From positions 1 through 5,604 of the forward strand of contig JAEYUL010000133.1 in assembly GCA_023432565.1 (NCBI GenBank): 5,604 nt of DNA, given 5' to 3'. A model generated the notes under the pieces. The model saw nothing but the letters and a program-made list of their open reading frames with translations, was not told where the DNA came from and did no database searches. Origin of the DNA: Actinomycetes bacterium. Its GTDB lineage: Bacteria > Actinomycetota > Actinomycetes > Actinomycetales > Cellulomonadaceae. Both the position numbers and the translations under genes were made by a program. Numbering within the stretch: the first letter of the stretch is position 1; each line of letters starts with the position of its first letter. Shown piece by piece: positions 1 through 5,604 of this stretch.

Positions 1-356
1 CCGTCGACGGTGGACGGCGCGCCCGTGGACGCGAGCCCGCACGTGGTGAGCAGCCCGCCGCCGAACGTGCGCGTCCATCCGGCGCCGTGCGGCTCGTAGC
101 GCGACGACGCGACAGGGCCGCGGGCCGAGCGCCACGCGAGCGGCAGCCCTGGCGCGTCGGCCCAGCCGATGTCGAGCGCGCGGTCGAGCAGCACCTCGAA
201 GGACACGCCCGACGGGTTGCGCACCACCAGCACGGGCGCACCACGGCCGGGGCCCTCGTCACGCACCAGGCGGTCGACCGAGACGAGCTGGTCGGGTGCC
301 CCGACGAGCCGGCGGACCGGGTCGTCGGGGACCACCGAGTCGGCTCCGAAGCCCAT
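1..356 (-). CDS. DUF4432 family protein, aldose 1-epimerase-like (3' end outside window)
   Basis: This is the N-terminal 118 codons of a gene that continues past the left edge with no stop. The translation carries LLDRALDIGWAD (about residues 56-67), LPLAWRS (71-77) and FGGGLLTTCGL (98-108). These are the hallmark blocks of DUF4432, a family with the beta-sandwich fold of galactose mutarotases. Family knowledge suggests it binds a sugar and may interconvert its anomers in the cytoplasm; the exact reaction is unproven, and the part carrying most of the expected catalytic residues is not in the window. The ATG shares one base with the TGA of the upstream permease (TGATG), and a weak GAGG lies 9 nt ahead, so translation probably depends on coupling. 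No signal peptide is seen. Family assignment is fairly firm; function is inferred from fold and position behind a sugar transporter. Confidence 0.85.
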   Translation of the reverse strand, partial: MGFGADSVVPDDPVRRLVGAPDQLVSVDRLVRDEGPGRGAPVLVVRNPSGVSFEVLLDRALDIGWADAPGLPLAWRSARGPVASSRYEPHGAGWTRTFGGGLLTTCGLASTGAPSTVD

Positions 357-1375
357 CAGAGAGCGCCTCGGACCTCGGCCGCGGACGAGCGCCGCGCACC
401 GACCGCGATCGCAGCCACGAGGACCGCACCCGTCAGGACGTACTGCCAGTACGAGGCGACCCCCAGCAGGTTGAGCGCGTTGTTGAGGACCGCGAACAGC
501 AGCGCCCCGACGACCGTGCCGAACGCGGTGCCGCGCCCGCCGCGCAGGGCGGTGCCGCCGACGACGACGGCCGCGATGACGTCCATCTCGAAGCCCGTGG
601 CCATGTTGCCCTCGGCCGACGACAGCCGCCCGGCCATGAACACCCCGGCGAGCGCGAAGCACACGCCCGCGACGACGAACACGAGCACCTTGGCCCGGTT
701 CACGGGCAGACCCGCGAGCACCGCGGCGCGCTCGTTCGAGCCGAACGCACGCAGCGTGCGGCCGAAGTACGTGTGCTGCAGCAGCAGGTACGTGGCGACG
801 GCCAGCACGACGAACACGACGAAGGGCACGGGCAGCGGGCCGACGCTCCCGGTGGTCAGACCGCGGTAGTTGCTCGACGTGATCGGCACGACCTTGCCCG
901 AGGTCCAGATGAACGCCGTCCCCAGGAACAGGTACAGCGTGCCGAGAGTCGCGATGAAGGGCGCGATCTTCACGTAGGTCACGAGGAGGCCGTTGACGAG
1001 CCCGAACACCGCACCGATCACGAGCGCCAGCGCGATGGCGGCGCCGATCGTGGTGTGCGGGAGCACGGTGGCCACCGCGATCGACGCGACGGCGATCACG
1101 CCGCCGACGGACAGGTCGAGCAGGCCCGAGGCGATGAGCAGCGTCATGCCGCACGCGGCCAGACCCACGAACGAGGCCTGGAACAGCACGTTCGACAGGT
1201 TGCCGGAGCCCCAGAACGACGGCCGGGCGACGCCGACGGCGATGCACAGCACGACGAGCACGCCGAGCAGGTACTGACGGGCGGCGAACTGCCGCAGGAC
1301 CTGGGCGAGGCCGGGTCCGGCGTCCAGCTCGGCGGACGGGACGCCCGCCGCAGGGGTCGTCACGCTGGTGGTCAC
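356..1375 (-). CDS. CUT2-type sugar ABC transporter permease (second permease, RbsC-like)
   Basis: A 339-residue inner-membrane permease of the RbsC/branched-chain permease family, of usual length. After a soluble N-terminal stretch of about 33 residues there are some eight to ten hydrophobic segments, roughly at 35-50, 68-84, 90-105, 109-133, 138-157, 182-199, 229-247, 264-275, 286-304 and 310-326. Family blocks are GLLDLSVGG (84-92), APFIATLGTLY (138-148), GFEMDVIAAVVVGGTALRGG (261-280) and NNALNLLGV (298-306). The GTG start is chosen because AGGGAGG sits 5 nt upstream and it overlaps the preceding permease stop as GTGA (4 nt). A second in-frame GTG at codon 5 is less well placed. It differs clearly from the other permease, so the channel is probably a heterodimer, as in E. 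coli YtfT/YjfF. The substrate cannot be read from the sequence. Confidence 0.93.
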   Translation of the reverse strand: MTTSVTTPAAGVPSAELDAGPGLAQVLRQFAARQYLLGVLVVLCIAVGVARPSFWGSGNLSNVLFQASFVGLAACGMTLLIASGLLDLSVGGVIAVASIAVATVLPHTTIGAAIALALVIGAVFGLVNGLLVTYVKIAPFIATLGTLYLFLGTAFIWTSGKVVPITSSNYRGLTTGSVGPLPVPFVVFVVLAVATYLLLQHTYFGRTLRAFGSNERAAVLAGLPVNRAKVLVFVVAGVCFALAGVFMAGRLSSAEGNMATGFEMDVIAAVVVGGTALRGGRGTAFGTVVGALLFAVLNNALNLLGVASYWQYVLTGAVLVAAIAVGARRSSAAEVRGAL

Positions 1376-2415
1376 GAGAGCCTCCCTTCGAGCATGCGGC
1401 GGACTGCGGCACGCTGCGCGCCGTCGATGCTCAGGGCGAAGACCAGCAGGGCTCCGAGCGCGACGTACTGGTAGAACGACGGGACGTTGAGCAGGTTGAG
1501 GCCGGAGTTGATCATCGACAGCAGGAGCGCGGCGACGAACGTGCCGACGATCCGCGGCCGGCCGCCGGCCATGCTCGTGCCGCCGAGGACGACGATCGCG
1601 ATGGCCTGCAGCTCGAGGCCGGCGGCGACCGAGCCGTTGACGACGCCGAGCTGGCTCGCCAGCAGCACGCCGCCGACGCCGGCGGCGGCACCCGCGGCGA
1701 GGTAGGACAGCAGCACGACGCGCGAGACGCTGATCCCGGTGTCGACGGCGGCCTCGGGGCTGCCGCCGACCGCCACGACGTGCTTGCCGAAGCGCATGCG
1801 GTCGAGCGCGAACCAGGCCCCCACGCCGAGGAGCGCGGCGATCACGAACGGCACCGGCACGCCGAGCACGGACGAGGTGGCGACGGACTTGAACCCGCCG
1901 GACGCGATCATGATGGGCGCGCCGCCGGTGAACAGCAGGACGAACCCGCGGTAGACGCTCATCGTCGACAGCGTCGCGATGAAGCCGGGCACCCGCAGCC
2001 GCGTGACGATCAGACCGTTGGCCAGGCCGAGCCCGGCCCCGACGGCGATGCCGACGACGGCGCCGACCAGCGGGCCTGCCGCGTTGACGGCGGACGCCGC
2101 GATGCACGCCGCGAGGGCCTGCGCCGAGCCGACCGACAGGTCGATGCCGCGCACCGCGATGACGAGGGTCATGCCGTAGCCGACGATCGCGAGGATCGCG
2201 GCGTTGACGAGCATGTTCGTGACGTTGGAGCCCGAGGCGAAGTTCGGCACGGCCGTGATCCCGGCGACGAGCACCAGCACGAACGGGACCATGACGCCCG
2301 CGTTCTGCAGCAGGTTGCGCCGCTGGTCGGCCCGGCGCGCGAGCTCCGCGGAGCGGGCCCGTTCGTCGGCGACGAGGTCCGCCGTCGAGGCGGCGGCGAG
2401 GGTCGTGTCAGGCAT
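1372..2415 (-). CDS. CUT2-type sugar ABC transporter permease (first permease, RbsC-like)
   Basis: A 347-residue integral membrane permease of the RbsC family. It begins with an unusually long, charged, soluble tail (about residues 1-36, rich in Ala, Arg, Asp and Glu), followed by hydrophobic segments near 40-56, 68-87, 97-110, 115-137, 145-163, 185-204, 234-254, 270-278, 289-302 and 314-330. Family blocks are RGIDLSVGS (89-97), VPGFIATLSTMSVYRG (142-157), ELQAIAIVVLGGTSMAGG (268-285) and NSGLNLLNV (303-311). The ATG is supported by AGGAGG 6 nt upstream, and the gene starts inside the end of the ATPase gene (8-nt overlap ATGCCTGA). The next permease overlaps its stop by 4 nt. With the second permease it should form the membrane channel energised by the upstream ATPase. 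Confidence 0.93.
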   Translation of the reverse strand: MPDTTLAAASTADLVADERARSAELARRADQRRNLLQNAGVMVPFVLVLVAGITAVPNFASGSNVTNMLVNAAILAIVGYGMTLVIAVRGIDLSVGSAQALAACIAASAVNAAGPLVGAVVGIAVGAGLGLANGLIVTRLRVPGFIATLSTMSVYRGFVLLFTGGAPIMIASGGFKSVATSSVLGVPVPFVIAALLGVGAWFALDRMRFGKHVVAVGGSPEAAVDTGISVSRVVLLSYLAAGAAAGVGGVLLASQLGVVNGSVAAGLELQAIAIVVLGGTSMAGGRPRIVGTFVAALLLSMINSGLNLLNVPSFYQYVALGALLVFALSIDGAQRAAVRRMLEGRLS

Positions 2416-3922
2416 GGGTCGCCTCCTGCGCGGTCTGTCCGACGGATGCGCCGACGATGTTGTCCTCGGTCACGTCGCGCCCGTGCAGCTCGGCGACGCG
2501 GCGGCCCGCGAAGTACACCGCGCACCGGTCCGCGATCGCGGCGAGCTCGGGCGCGTCCGAGCTGGACACGACGACGGCGACGCCCGCGTCCGCGAGCTGC
2601 TTGATGAGCTGGTAGATGTCGACCTTGGCGCCGACGTCGACGCCGCGGGTCGGTTCGTTGAGCAGGAGCACCGAGCAGCCGGACAGCAGCGCCCGGCCGA
2701 GCAGCACCTTCTGCTGGTTGCCGCCGGAGAGGTTGCCGATGAGCTGGCGGCCGTGCGGCACGCGGATGCGCATGTCGGCGCGGAGCCGGGCGAACTGCGC
2801 GCGCTCGTCGGACGCGACCGGCACGAGGCGACGCAGCAGCGGCAGCGTCGAGCGGTCGCGCGAGACCATCGCGTTCTCGGTGACGTCGAGGTGCGGCAGG
2901 ATGCCTTCGCCCTTGCGGTCCTCGCTGAGCATGAACACGCCCGCGCGCACCGCCTCGCGGGGGTTGGTCAGGCGCACGGGTCGGCCGTCGACGCGGACCT
3001 CGCCGGCGGACTTCAGGTCGCCGAACAGGGCGCGCGTGAGCTCGGTGCGACCCGAGCCGACGAGCCCGGCCAGGCCGACGATCTCACCACCGCGGACCGT
3101 CAGGTCGAACGGCTCGGCGACGCCGGGCACGCGCAGGCCGACGACCTCGAGGCGGGCCTCGCCCGTCTCGGCCGTCGCGGCGCCGCGCTCGAACGTCTGC
3201 GGCTTGCGGCCCAGCATGTGCTCGACGAGCCGCGGCTCGTCGAGCTCCGCGGTGGGCGCGTGGGCGACGAGCGCACCGTCGCGCAGGACGGCGACGTCGT
3301 CGCAGATGTCGAAGATCTCGTCGAGGTGGTGCGAGACGTAGACGACGGCCTTGCCCTGCGCCGCGATGCGACGCACGATCTCGTGCAGCCGCACGGTCTC
3401 GGCGCCGTTCAGCGCGGCGGTCGGCTCGTCCATGATGAGGACGTCGAACTCGCGCGACAGCGCGCGGGCGATCTCGACCATCTGCCGGTCGCCGACGGTG
3501 AGCGACGAGACCGGGCGGTCGGGGTCGAGGTCGAGCCCGAGCTGGTCGAGCAGCTGGGCCGTCCGGCGCCGGGTGCGGCGACGGTCGACCACGCCGCGGC
3601 CGGTCTGCTCGTGCCCGAGGAACACGTTGTCGGCGATCGACAGCTGCGGCACGAGCCGGAACTCCTGGCTCACGACGCTGATGCCCGCCGCCTGCGACTC
3701 GGCCGAGCTGCGGAAGGTGCGCTCGGTGCCGTTGACGAGCACCGAGCCGCTCACCGGCTGCTCGATGCCGCCGAGCACGCGGATCAGCGTGCTCTTGCCC
3801 GCGCCGTTCTCACCGACGAGCCCGAGCACCTGCCCGGGTGCCAGCTCCAGCGAGACGCCTTTGAGCGCCCGGACGCCGGGGTACTCCTGGACCACGTCCA
3901 CGACCTGCAGCAGTGCCGCCAT
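2408..3922 (-). CDS. Double-domain sugar ABC transporter ATP-binding protein (RbsA/MglA type)
   Basis: A 504-residue cytoplasmic protein with two fused nucleotide-binding domains, the usual length for CUT2 ATPases. Domain 1 (about 4-240) looks intact: Walker A GENGAGKST (37-45), Q-loop Gln86, signature LTVGDRQ (141-147), Walker B VLIMDEPT (161-168) and switch His198. Domain 2 (about 257-495) keeps the signature LSGGNQQK (398-405) and the family block EPTRGVDVGAK, but its P-loop is GLVGSGRT with Arg292 in place of Lys, its Walker B reads VLLLNE with Asn422 in place of Asp, and no switch His is seen (VVSSSDAPE). The Lys loss and missing His are usual for this family; the Asp loss adds to it. 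Domain 1 is thus expected to be the main catalytic site. ATG at 3922 is chosen for AGGAGG 7 nt upstream and because the homologous sequence starts right there. It powers the two downstream permeases. Confidence 0.96.
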   Translation of the reverse strand: MAALLQVVDVVQEYPGVRALKGVSLELAPGQVLGLVGENGAGKSTLIRVLGGIEQPVSGSVLVNGTERTFRSSAESQAAGISVVSQEFRLVPQLSIADNVFLGHEQTGRGVVDRRRTRRRTAQLLDQLGLDLDPDRPVSSLTVGDRQMVEIARALSREFDVLIMDEPTAALNGAETVRLHEIVRRIAAQGKAVVYVSHHLDEIFDICDDVAVLRDGALVAHAPTAELDEPRLVEHMLGRKPQTFERGAATAETGEARLEVVGLRVPGVAEPFDLTVRGGEIVGLAGLVGSGRTELTRALFGDLKSAGEVRVDGRPVRLTNPREAVRAGVFMLSEDRKGEGILPHLDVTENAMVSRDRSTLPLLRRLVPVASDERAQFARLRADMRIRVPHGRQLIGNLSGGNQQKVLLGRALLSGCSVLLLNEPTRGVDVGAKVDIYQLIKQLADAGVAVVVSSSDAPELAAIADRCAVYFAGRRVAELHGRDVTEDNIVGASVGQTAQEATHA

Positions 3923-3929
3923 CGACGTT

Positions 3930-3935
3930 CCTCCT
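3930..3935 (-). promoter_or_regulatory. Ribosome-binding site of the ATPase gene
   Basis: AGGAGG on the minus strand, 7 nt before the ATG at 3922. It fixes the ATPase start and rules out the longer in-frame extension, which would read back through the stem-loop. The site lies 13 nt downstream of the base of that stem-loop, so it stays outside the hairpin and should be accessible. Confidence 0.8.
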
Positions 3936-3948
3936 GACGTGTTGTACA

Positions 3949-3983
3949 GGTGAGGGCGGGGCCGGTCCGGCCCCGCCCTCACC
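3949..3983 (-). promoter_or_regulatory. Perfect 35-nt palindrome: strong intergenic stem-loop between binding-protein and ATPase genes
   Basis: On the plus strand the left arm GGTGAGGGCGGGGCCGG (3949-3965) is the exact reverse complement of the right arm CCGGCCCCGCCCTCACC (3967-3983) around a single central T. As RNA it would fold as about 15 GC-rich pairs with a five-base loop. It begins 6 nt after the binding-protein stop codon. The following minus-strand bases are TGTACAACACG, with no U-run, so it is not a textbook intrinsic terminator. Stem-loops after binding-protein genes are known in several ABC operons, such as malE-malF, where they protect the upstream message and keep binding-protein levels above those of the membrane parts. 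A partial terminator of the U-less kind proposed in actinobacteria is an alternative. Confidence 0.85.
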
Positions 3984-3989
3984 CAGGGG

Positions 3990-5027
3990 TCACTTCTGCG
4001 AGGCGCGAGCGGCCTGGAAGTCCGCCAGGTTCTCCGCGGTCACGAGCTCGACCGGGAAGAAGACGGTCTTGGCGGCGGCGTCGTCGTAGCCCGGGTCGTT
4101 GCCCTCGAGCAGCGCGAGCACGGTCTCGACGGCACGCTTGCCCTGGCCGAACGGGTCCTGCGCGACGGTGGCGCTCATGAGGCCCTGCTCGATGAGGTCC
4201 TGGGCACCGTCGGAGCCGTCGAACCCGATGAGGAAGAAGCCGTCGGCGACCGACTTGCCGGCCGTCTCCATGGCGCGCTGGGCGCCGATCGCGGAGTCGT
4301 CGTTCGCGGCGTAGATGTCCTGCAGGTCGGGGTTGGCCGACAGCATGTCCTGCGCGGCGGCGAAGCCCCCGTCGACCGTGTCGTTGCCGTCGAGGCTCGA
4401 GACGACCTCGAAGTTGTCGTGGTCCTCGAGGATCGAGACGAACTCGGCGACGCGCTCCTCGCCGACGACGGAGCCGGCGTGCAGCTCGATGACGCCGACC
4501 TTGTGTGGGCCGGGGACGTCGCCGAGCTGCTCGATGACGTACTCGGCGGCCAGGGCGCCACCGTTGGCGTTGTTCGACTGGATGTAGGCGTCGTAGTCGC
4601 CGGCGGTGCCGATGTCGGCGATGACGACCGGGATCTTCGCGTCGTGCGCCGCGTCGATGGTCGACGGCAGCGCGGACGGCTGCACGGGCGTGACGATGAG
4701 GCCGGACACGCCCTGGTTGATGAGGTCGAGGCTGCCGGAGACCTGGGCCTGCTGGTCGGACTTCTGGTCGACGACGACGATCTCGACGCCGGCGGCCTCG
4801 CCGCCGGCCTTGACGCCGGCCGCGTAGGACTGCCAGTAGGGGTTCTGCAGGTCGTAGACCGAGTACCCGATCTTCAGCGGGTCCTTCTTCTCGAACTGGG
4901 CCTCGGTGCCGGCGCCGTCGGCGGCCGGCGTGCCGGACTCCGCGGGCTCGTCGGCACCGCTGGCGCAGGCGCTCAGCAGCAGGGCGGTGGCCGCGACGAG
5001 GCCGAGCGCACGGGACATGTGACGCAC
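3990..5027 (-). CDS. Sugar ABC transporter substrate-binding lipoprotein (RbsB-like)
   Basis: A 345-residue binding protein of the periplasmic-binding-protein type I, sugar-binding (Peripla_BP_4) family, of typical length. A signal peptide ends in a lipobox LLSAC with lipidated Cys21, followed by an Ala/Gly/Glu/Asp/Pro/Thr-rich linker (about 22-47). Two Rossmann-like lobes follow: LKIGYSVYDLQNPYWQSYAAG (51-71) opens the first, with GLIVTPVQPSAL (109-120) and IPVVIADIG (132-140); the C-terminal lobe has IYAANDDSAIGAQRAM, FFLIGFDGSDGA and SATVAQDPFGQG. Expected to be anchored to the outer face of the cell membrane and to deliver a monosaccharide to the permease pair. The GTG start is preferred over the ATG at 5018 because AAAGGAG lies 6 nt before the GTG but 15 nt before the ATG. 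The aromatic-rich YDLQNPYWQ segment probably stacks on the sugar ring. The ligand is not determined. Confidence 0.94.
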   Translation of the reverse strand: MRHMSRALGLVAATALLLSACASGADEPAESGTPAADGAGTEAQFEKKDPLKIGYSVYDLQNPYWQSYAAGVKAGGEAAGVEIVVVDQKSDQQAQVSGSLDLINQGVSGLIVTPVQPSALPSTIDAAHDAKIPVVIADIGTAGDYDAYIQSNNANGGALAAEYVIEQLGDVPGPHKVGVIELHAGSVVGEERVAEFVSILEDHDNFEVVSSLDGNDTVDGGFAAAQDMLSANPDLQDIYAANDDSAIGAQRAMETAGKSVADGFFLIGFDGSDGAQDLIEQGLMSATVAQDPFGQGKRAVETVLALLEGNDPGYDDAAAKTVFFPVELVTAENLADFQAARASQK

Positions 5028-5033
5028 TGGTGT

Positions 5034-5040
5034 CTCCTTT
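5034..5040 (-). promoter_or_regulatory. Ribosome-binding site deciding the GTG start of the binding-protein gene
   Basis: AAAGGAG on the minus strand ends 6 nt before the GTG at 5027. The alternative ATG at 5018 would be 15 nt away, too far for efficient initiation. The GTG adds three residues (Val read as Met, Arg, His) to the signal peptide, which gains an extra positive charge. Confidence 0.75.
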
Positions 5041-5066
5041 GACGGTGTGGTGCAAGGGTGGTTCGT

Positions 5067-5090
5067 CGGTCCGGGCGGGTGCCGGGACCG
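5067..5090 (-). promoter_or_regulatory. Weak intergenic hairpin between isomerase and binding-protein genes
   Basis: In the 82-nt gap after the cupin stop, CGGTCC and GGACCG can pair (6 bp), then a C-C mismatch and two more G-C pairs close a six-base loop. It has no U-run, and in DNA this GC-rich such a short stem can arise by chance. I see no convincing -35/-10 pair in the gap, so the binding-protein gene is probably transcribed from upstream of the cupin gene. Confidence 0.3.
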
Positions 5091-5109
5091 TGGTCCTGCG
5101 GACGGGTTG

Positions 5110-5604
5110 TCAGCGGATGGCGGTGGTGAGGCGGCCGGTGTTGGCGGCCTCGGCGACGAACGAGTTGTCGTGCAGGCCGGCCCACGACGGCAGCGGCACG
5201 GCCTTGTCGTGCGCGTGCTCGGTGGGCTCGTGGCTGTAGGTGGAGACCTCGCGCACGACCAGCGGCGTGTCGGCGTCCGCAGGGCACCGGAAGGCGTGCA
5301 GGTGCTTGCGGTGCATGACGAACTTCGGGTCGCCGGCACGCAGCCGCACGTAGCTCGTGAGGCGCTCGTAGGACTCCTCGCGCCCGGCGGGCAGGGCGAC
5401 GCCCACGGGCCAGGGGCTGCCCGCGGGCATCGGCGAGAACTCCAGCGCCGGCTCGTCCCCGACGACGACGGGCTCGGCGGAGTAGAAGACCTCCATCTCC
5501 CCCAGGACGACCTCGTAGCTCTCGGTCTTGCGCTGGTGGAAGTGGGGCGGGCAGAACTTGCCGGGGTGGACGATCATCAGCTTGTCGCACAGGCCGGAGT
5601 ACTC
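5110..5604 (-). CDS. Cupin-fold sugar isomerase, D-lyxose ketol-isomerase-like (5' end outside window)
   Basis: The last 164 residues of a gene that enters from the right edge in an open frame (EYSGLCDKLMIV) and ends at TGA. An internal ATG at 5577 lies within the conserved region and is not the start. The segment CPPHFHQRKTESYEVVLG (visible residues 18-35) fits cupin motif 1, HxH(x)4E(x)6G, with His21, His23 and Glu28 as metal ligands and Lys26 at the spacing of the HFHxxKxED block of D-lyxose isomerases. KHLHAFRCP (100-108) can supply the last histidine, and VVREVSTYS (116-124) matches the EVS strand of that family. Such enzymes use Mn2+ to interconvert D-lyxose with D-xylulose and D-mannose with D-fructose. 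The C-terminal part differs from the characterised enzymes, so another cupin sugar isomerase is possible. It is the first visible gene of the operon, 82 nt before the binding-protein gene. Confidence 0.75.
   Translation of the reverse strand, partial: EYSGLCDKLMIVHPGKFCPPHFHQRKTESYEVVLGEMEVFYSAEPVVVGDEPALEFSPMPAGSPWPVGVALPAGREESYERLTSYVRLRAGDPKFVMHRKHLHAFRCPADADTPLVVREVSTYSHEPTEHAHDKAVPLPSWAGLHDNSFVAEAANTGRLTTAIR

Noticed and set aside
296..1474. Plus-strand open frame of 392 codons opposite the second permease
   Set aside because: Highly charged, repetitive composition with no domain recognisable; it mirrors the codon bias of the real permease on the other strand.
1376..2107. Upstream in-frame extension of the second permease inside the first permease gene
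   Set aside because: The extension is Arg/Ala/Gly-rich antipattern sequence in the wrong frame of the first permease. The GTG at 1375 has a good ribosome-binding site and begins the homologous protein.
2204..3937. Long plus-strand open frame of 577 codons opposite the ATPase gene
   Set aside because: Its translation is Asp/Arg/Glu/His-rich and low in complexity, as expected opposite a GC-rich gene, and the minus strand holds clear ATPase motifs throughout.
3940..3949. TGTTGTACAG near the stem-loop as a regulator operator
   Set aside because: Only a six-base palindrome (TGTACA) with no second copy in the window, and it lies inside the operon next to a hairpin rather than at a promoter.
3923..3982. 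Longer ATPase start reading through the stem-loop
   Set aside because: It has no plausible ribosome-binding site, whereas the ATG at 3922 has AGGAGG at 7 nt and matches the usual N-terminus of the family.
4419..5042. Plus-strand open frame of 207 codons opposite the binding-protein gene, rich in Val, Asp and Gly
   Set aside because: The composition is that of the reverse complement of the real gene; no domain, no supporting start site.
5028..5339. Longer N-terminus for the binding protein reaching into the cupin gene
   Set aside because: It would bury the signal peptide and lipobox in the middle of the protein; AAAGGAG and the GTG at 5027 give a normal lipoprotein start.

Overview
The window is very GC-rich and its codons strongly prefer G or C in the third position. 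Ribosome-binding sites are AGGAGG-like and GTG starts occur. This fits a high-GC actinobacterium; something like Cellulomonas or a relative is plausible, but the sequence alone does not fix the genus. All credible genes lie on the minus strand and read from right to left as one compact cluster.

In transcription order the layout is: (1) the C-terminal part of a cupin-fold sugar isomerase resembling D-lyxose ketol-isomerase (5604-5110, 5' end outside the window); (2) a lipoprotein sugar-binding protein (5027-3990); (3) a 67-nt gap holding a perfect 35-nt palindrome, expected to form a strong RNA stem-loop; (4) a double-domain sugar ABC ATPase of the RbsA/MglA type (3922-2408); (5) and (6) two different RbsC-type permeases (2415-1372 and 1375-356); (7) the N-terminal part of a DUF4432 protein related to aldose 1-epimerases (356-1, 3' end outside the window). 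Genes 3 to 7 overlap by 8, 4 and 1 nt, so translation is very probably coupled.

Together this is a CUT2-class (ribose/galactose-type) monosaccharide importer packed between two sugar-interconverting enzymes. The binding protein captures the sugar outside the membrane, the permease pair with its single fused ATPase moves it in, the mutarotase-like protein could supply the anomer needed, and the cupin enzyme could convert the aldose to a ketose (for example lyxose to xylulose or mannose to fructose). The substrate is inferred from the neighbours, not shown. No regulator, kinase, promoter, RNA gene, mobile element or CRISPR array is visible. The operon promoter is probably beyond the right edge.

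No clearly new type of system is present. The points most worth a second look are the intergenic stem-loop after the binding-protein gene, an ATPase second half that has lost both the Walker A lysine and the Walker B aspartate, and the pairing of a D-lyxose-isomerase-like cupin with a two-permease CUT2 transporter.
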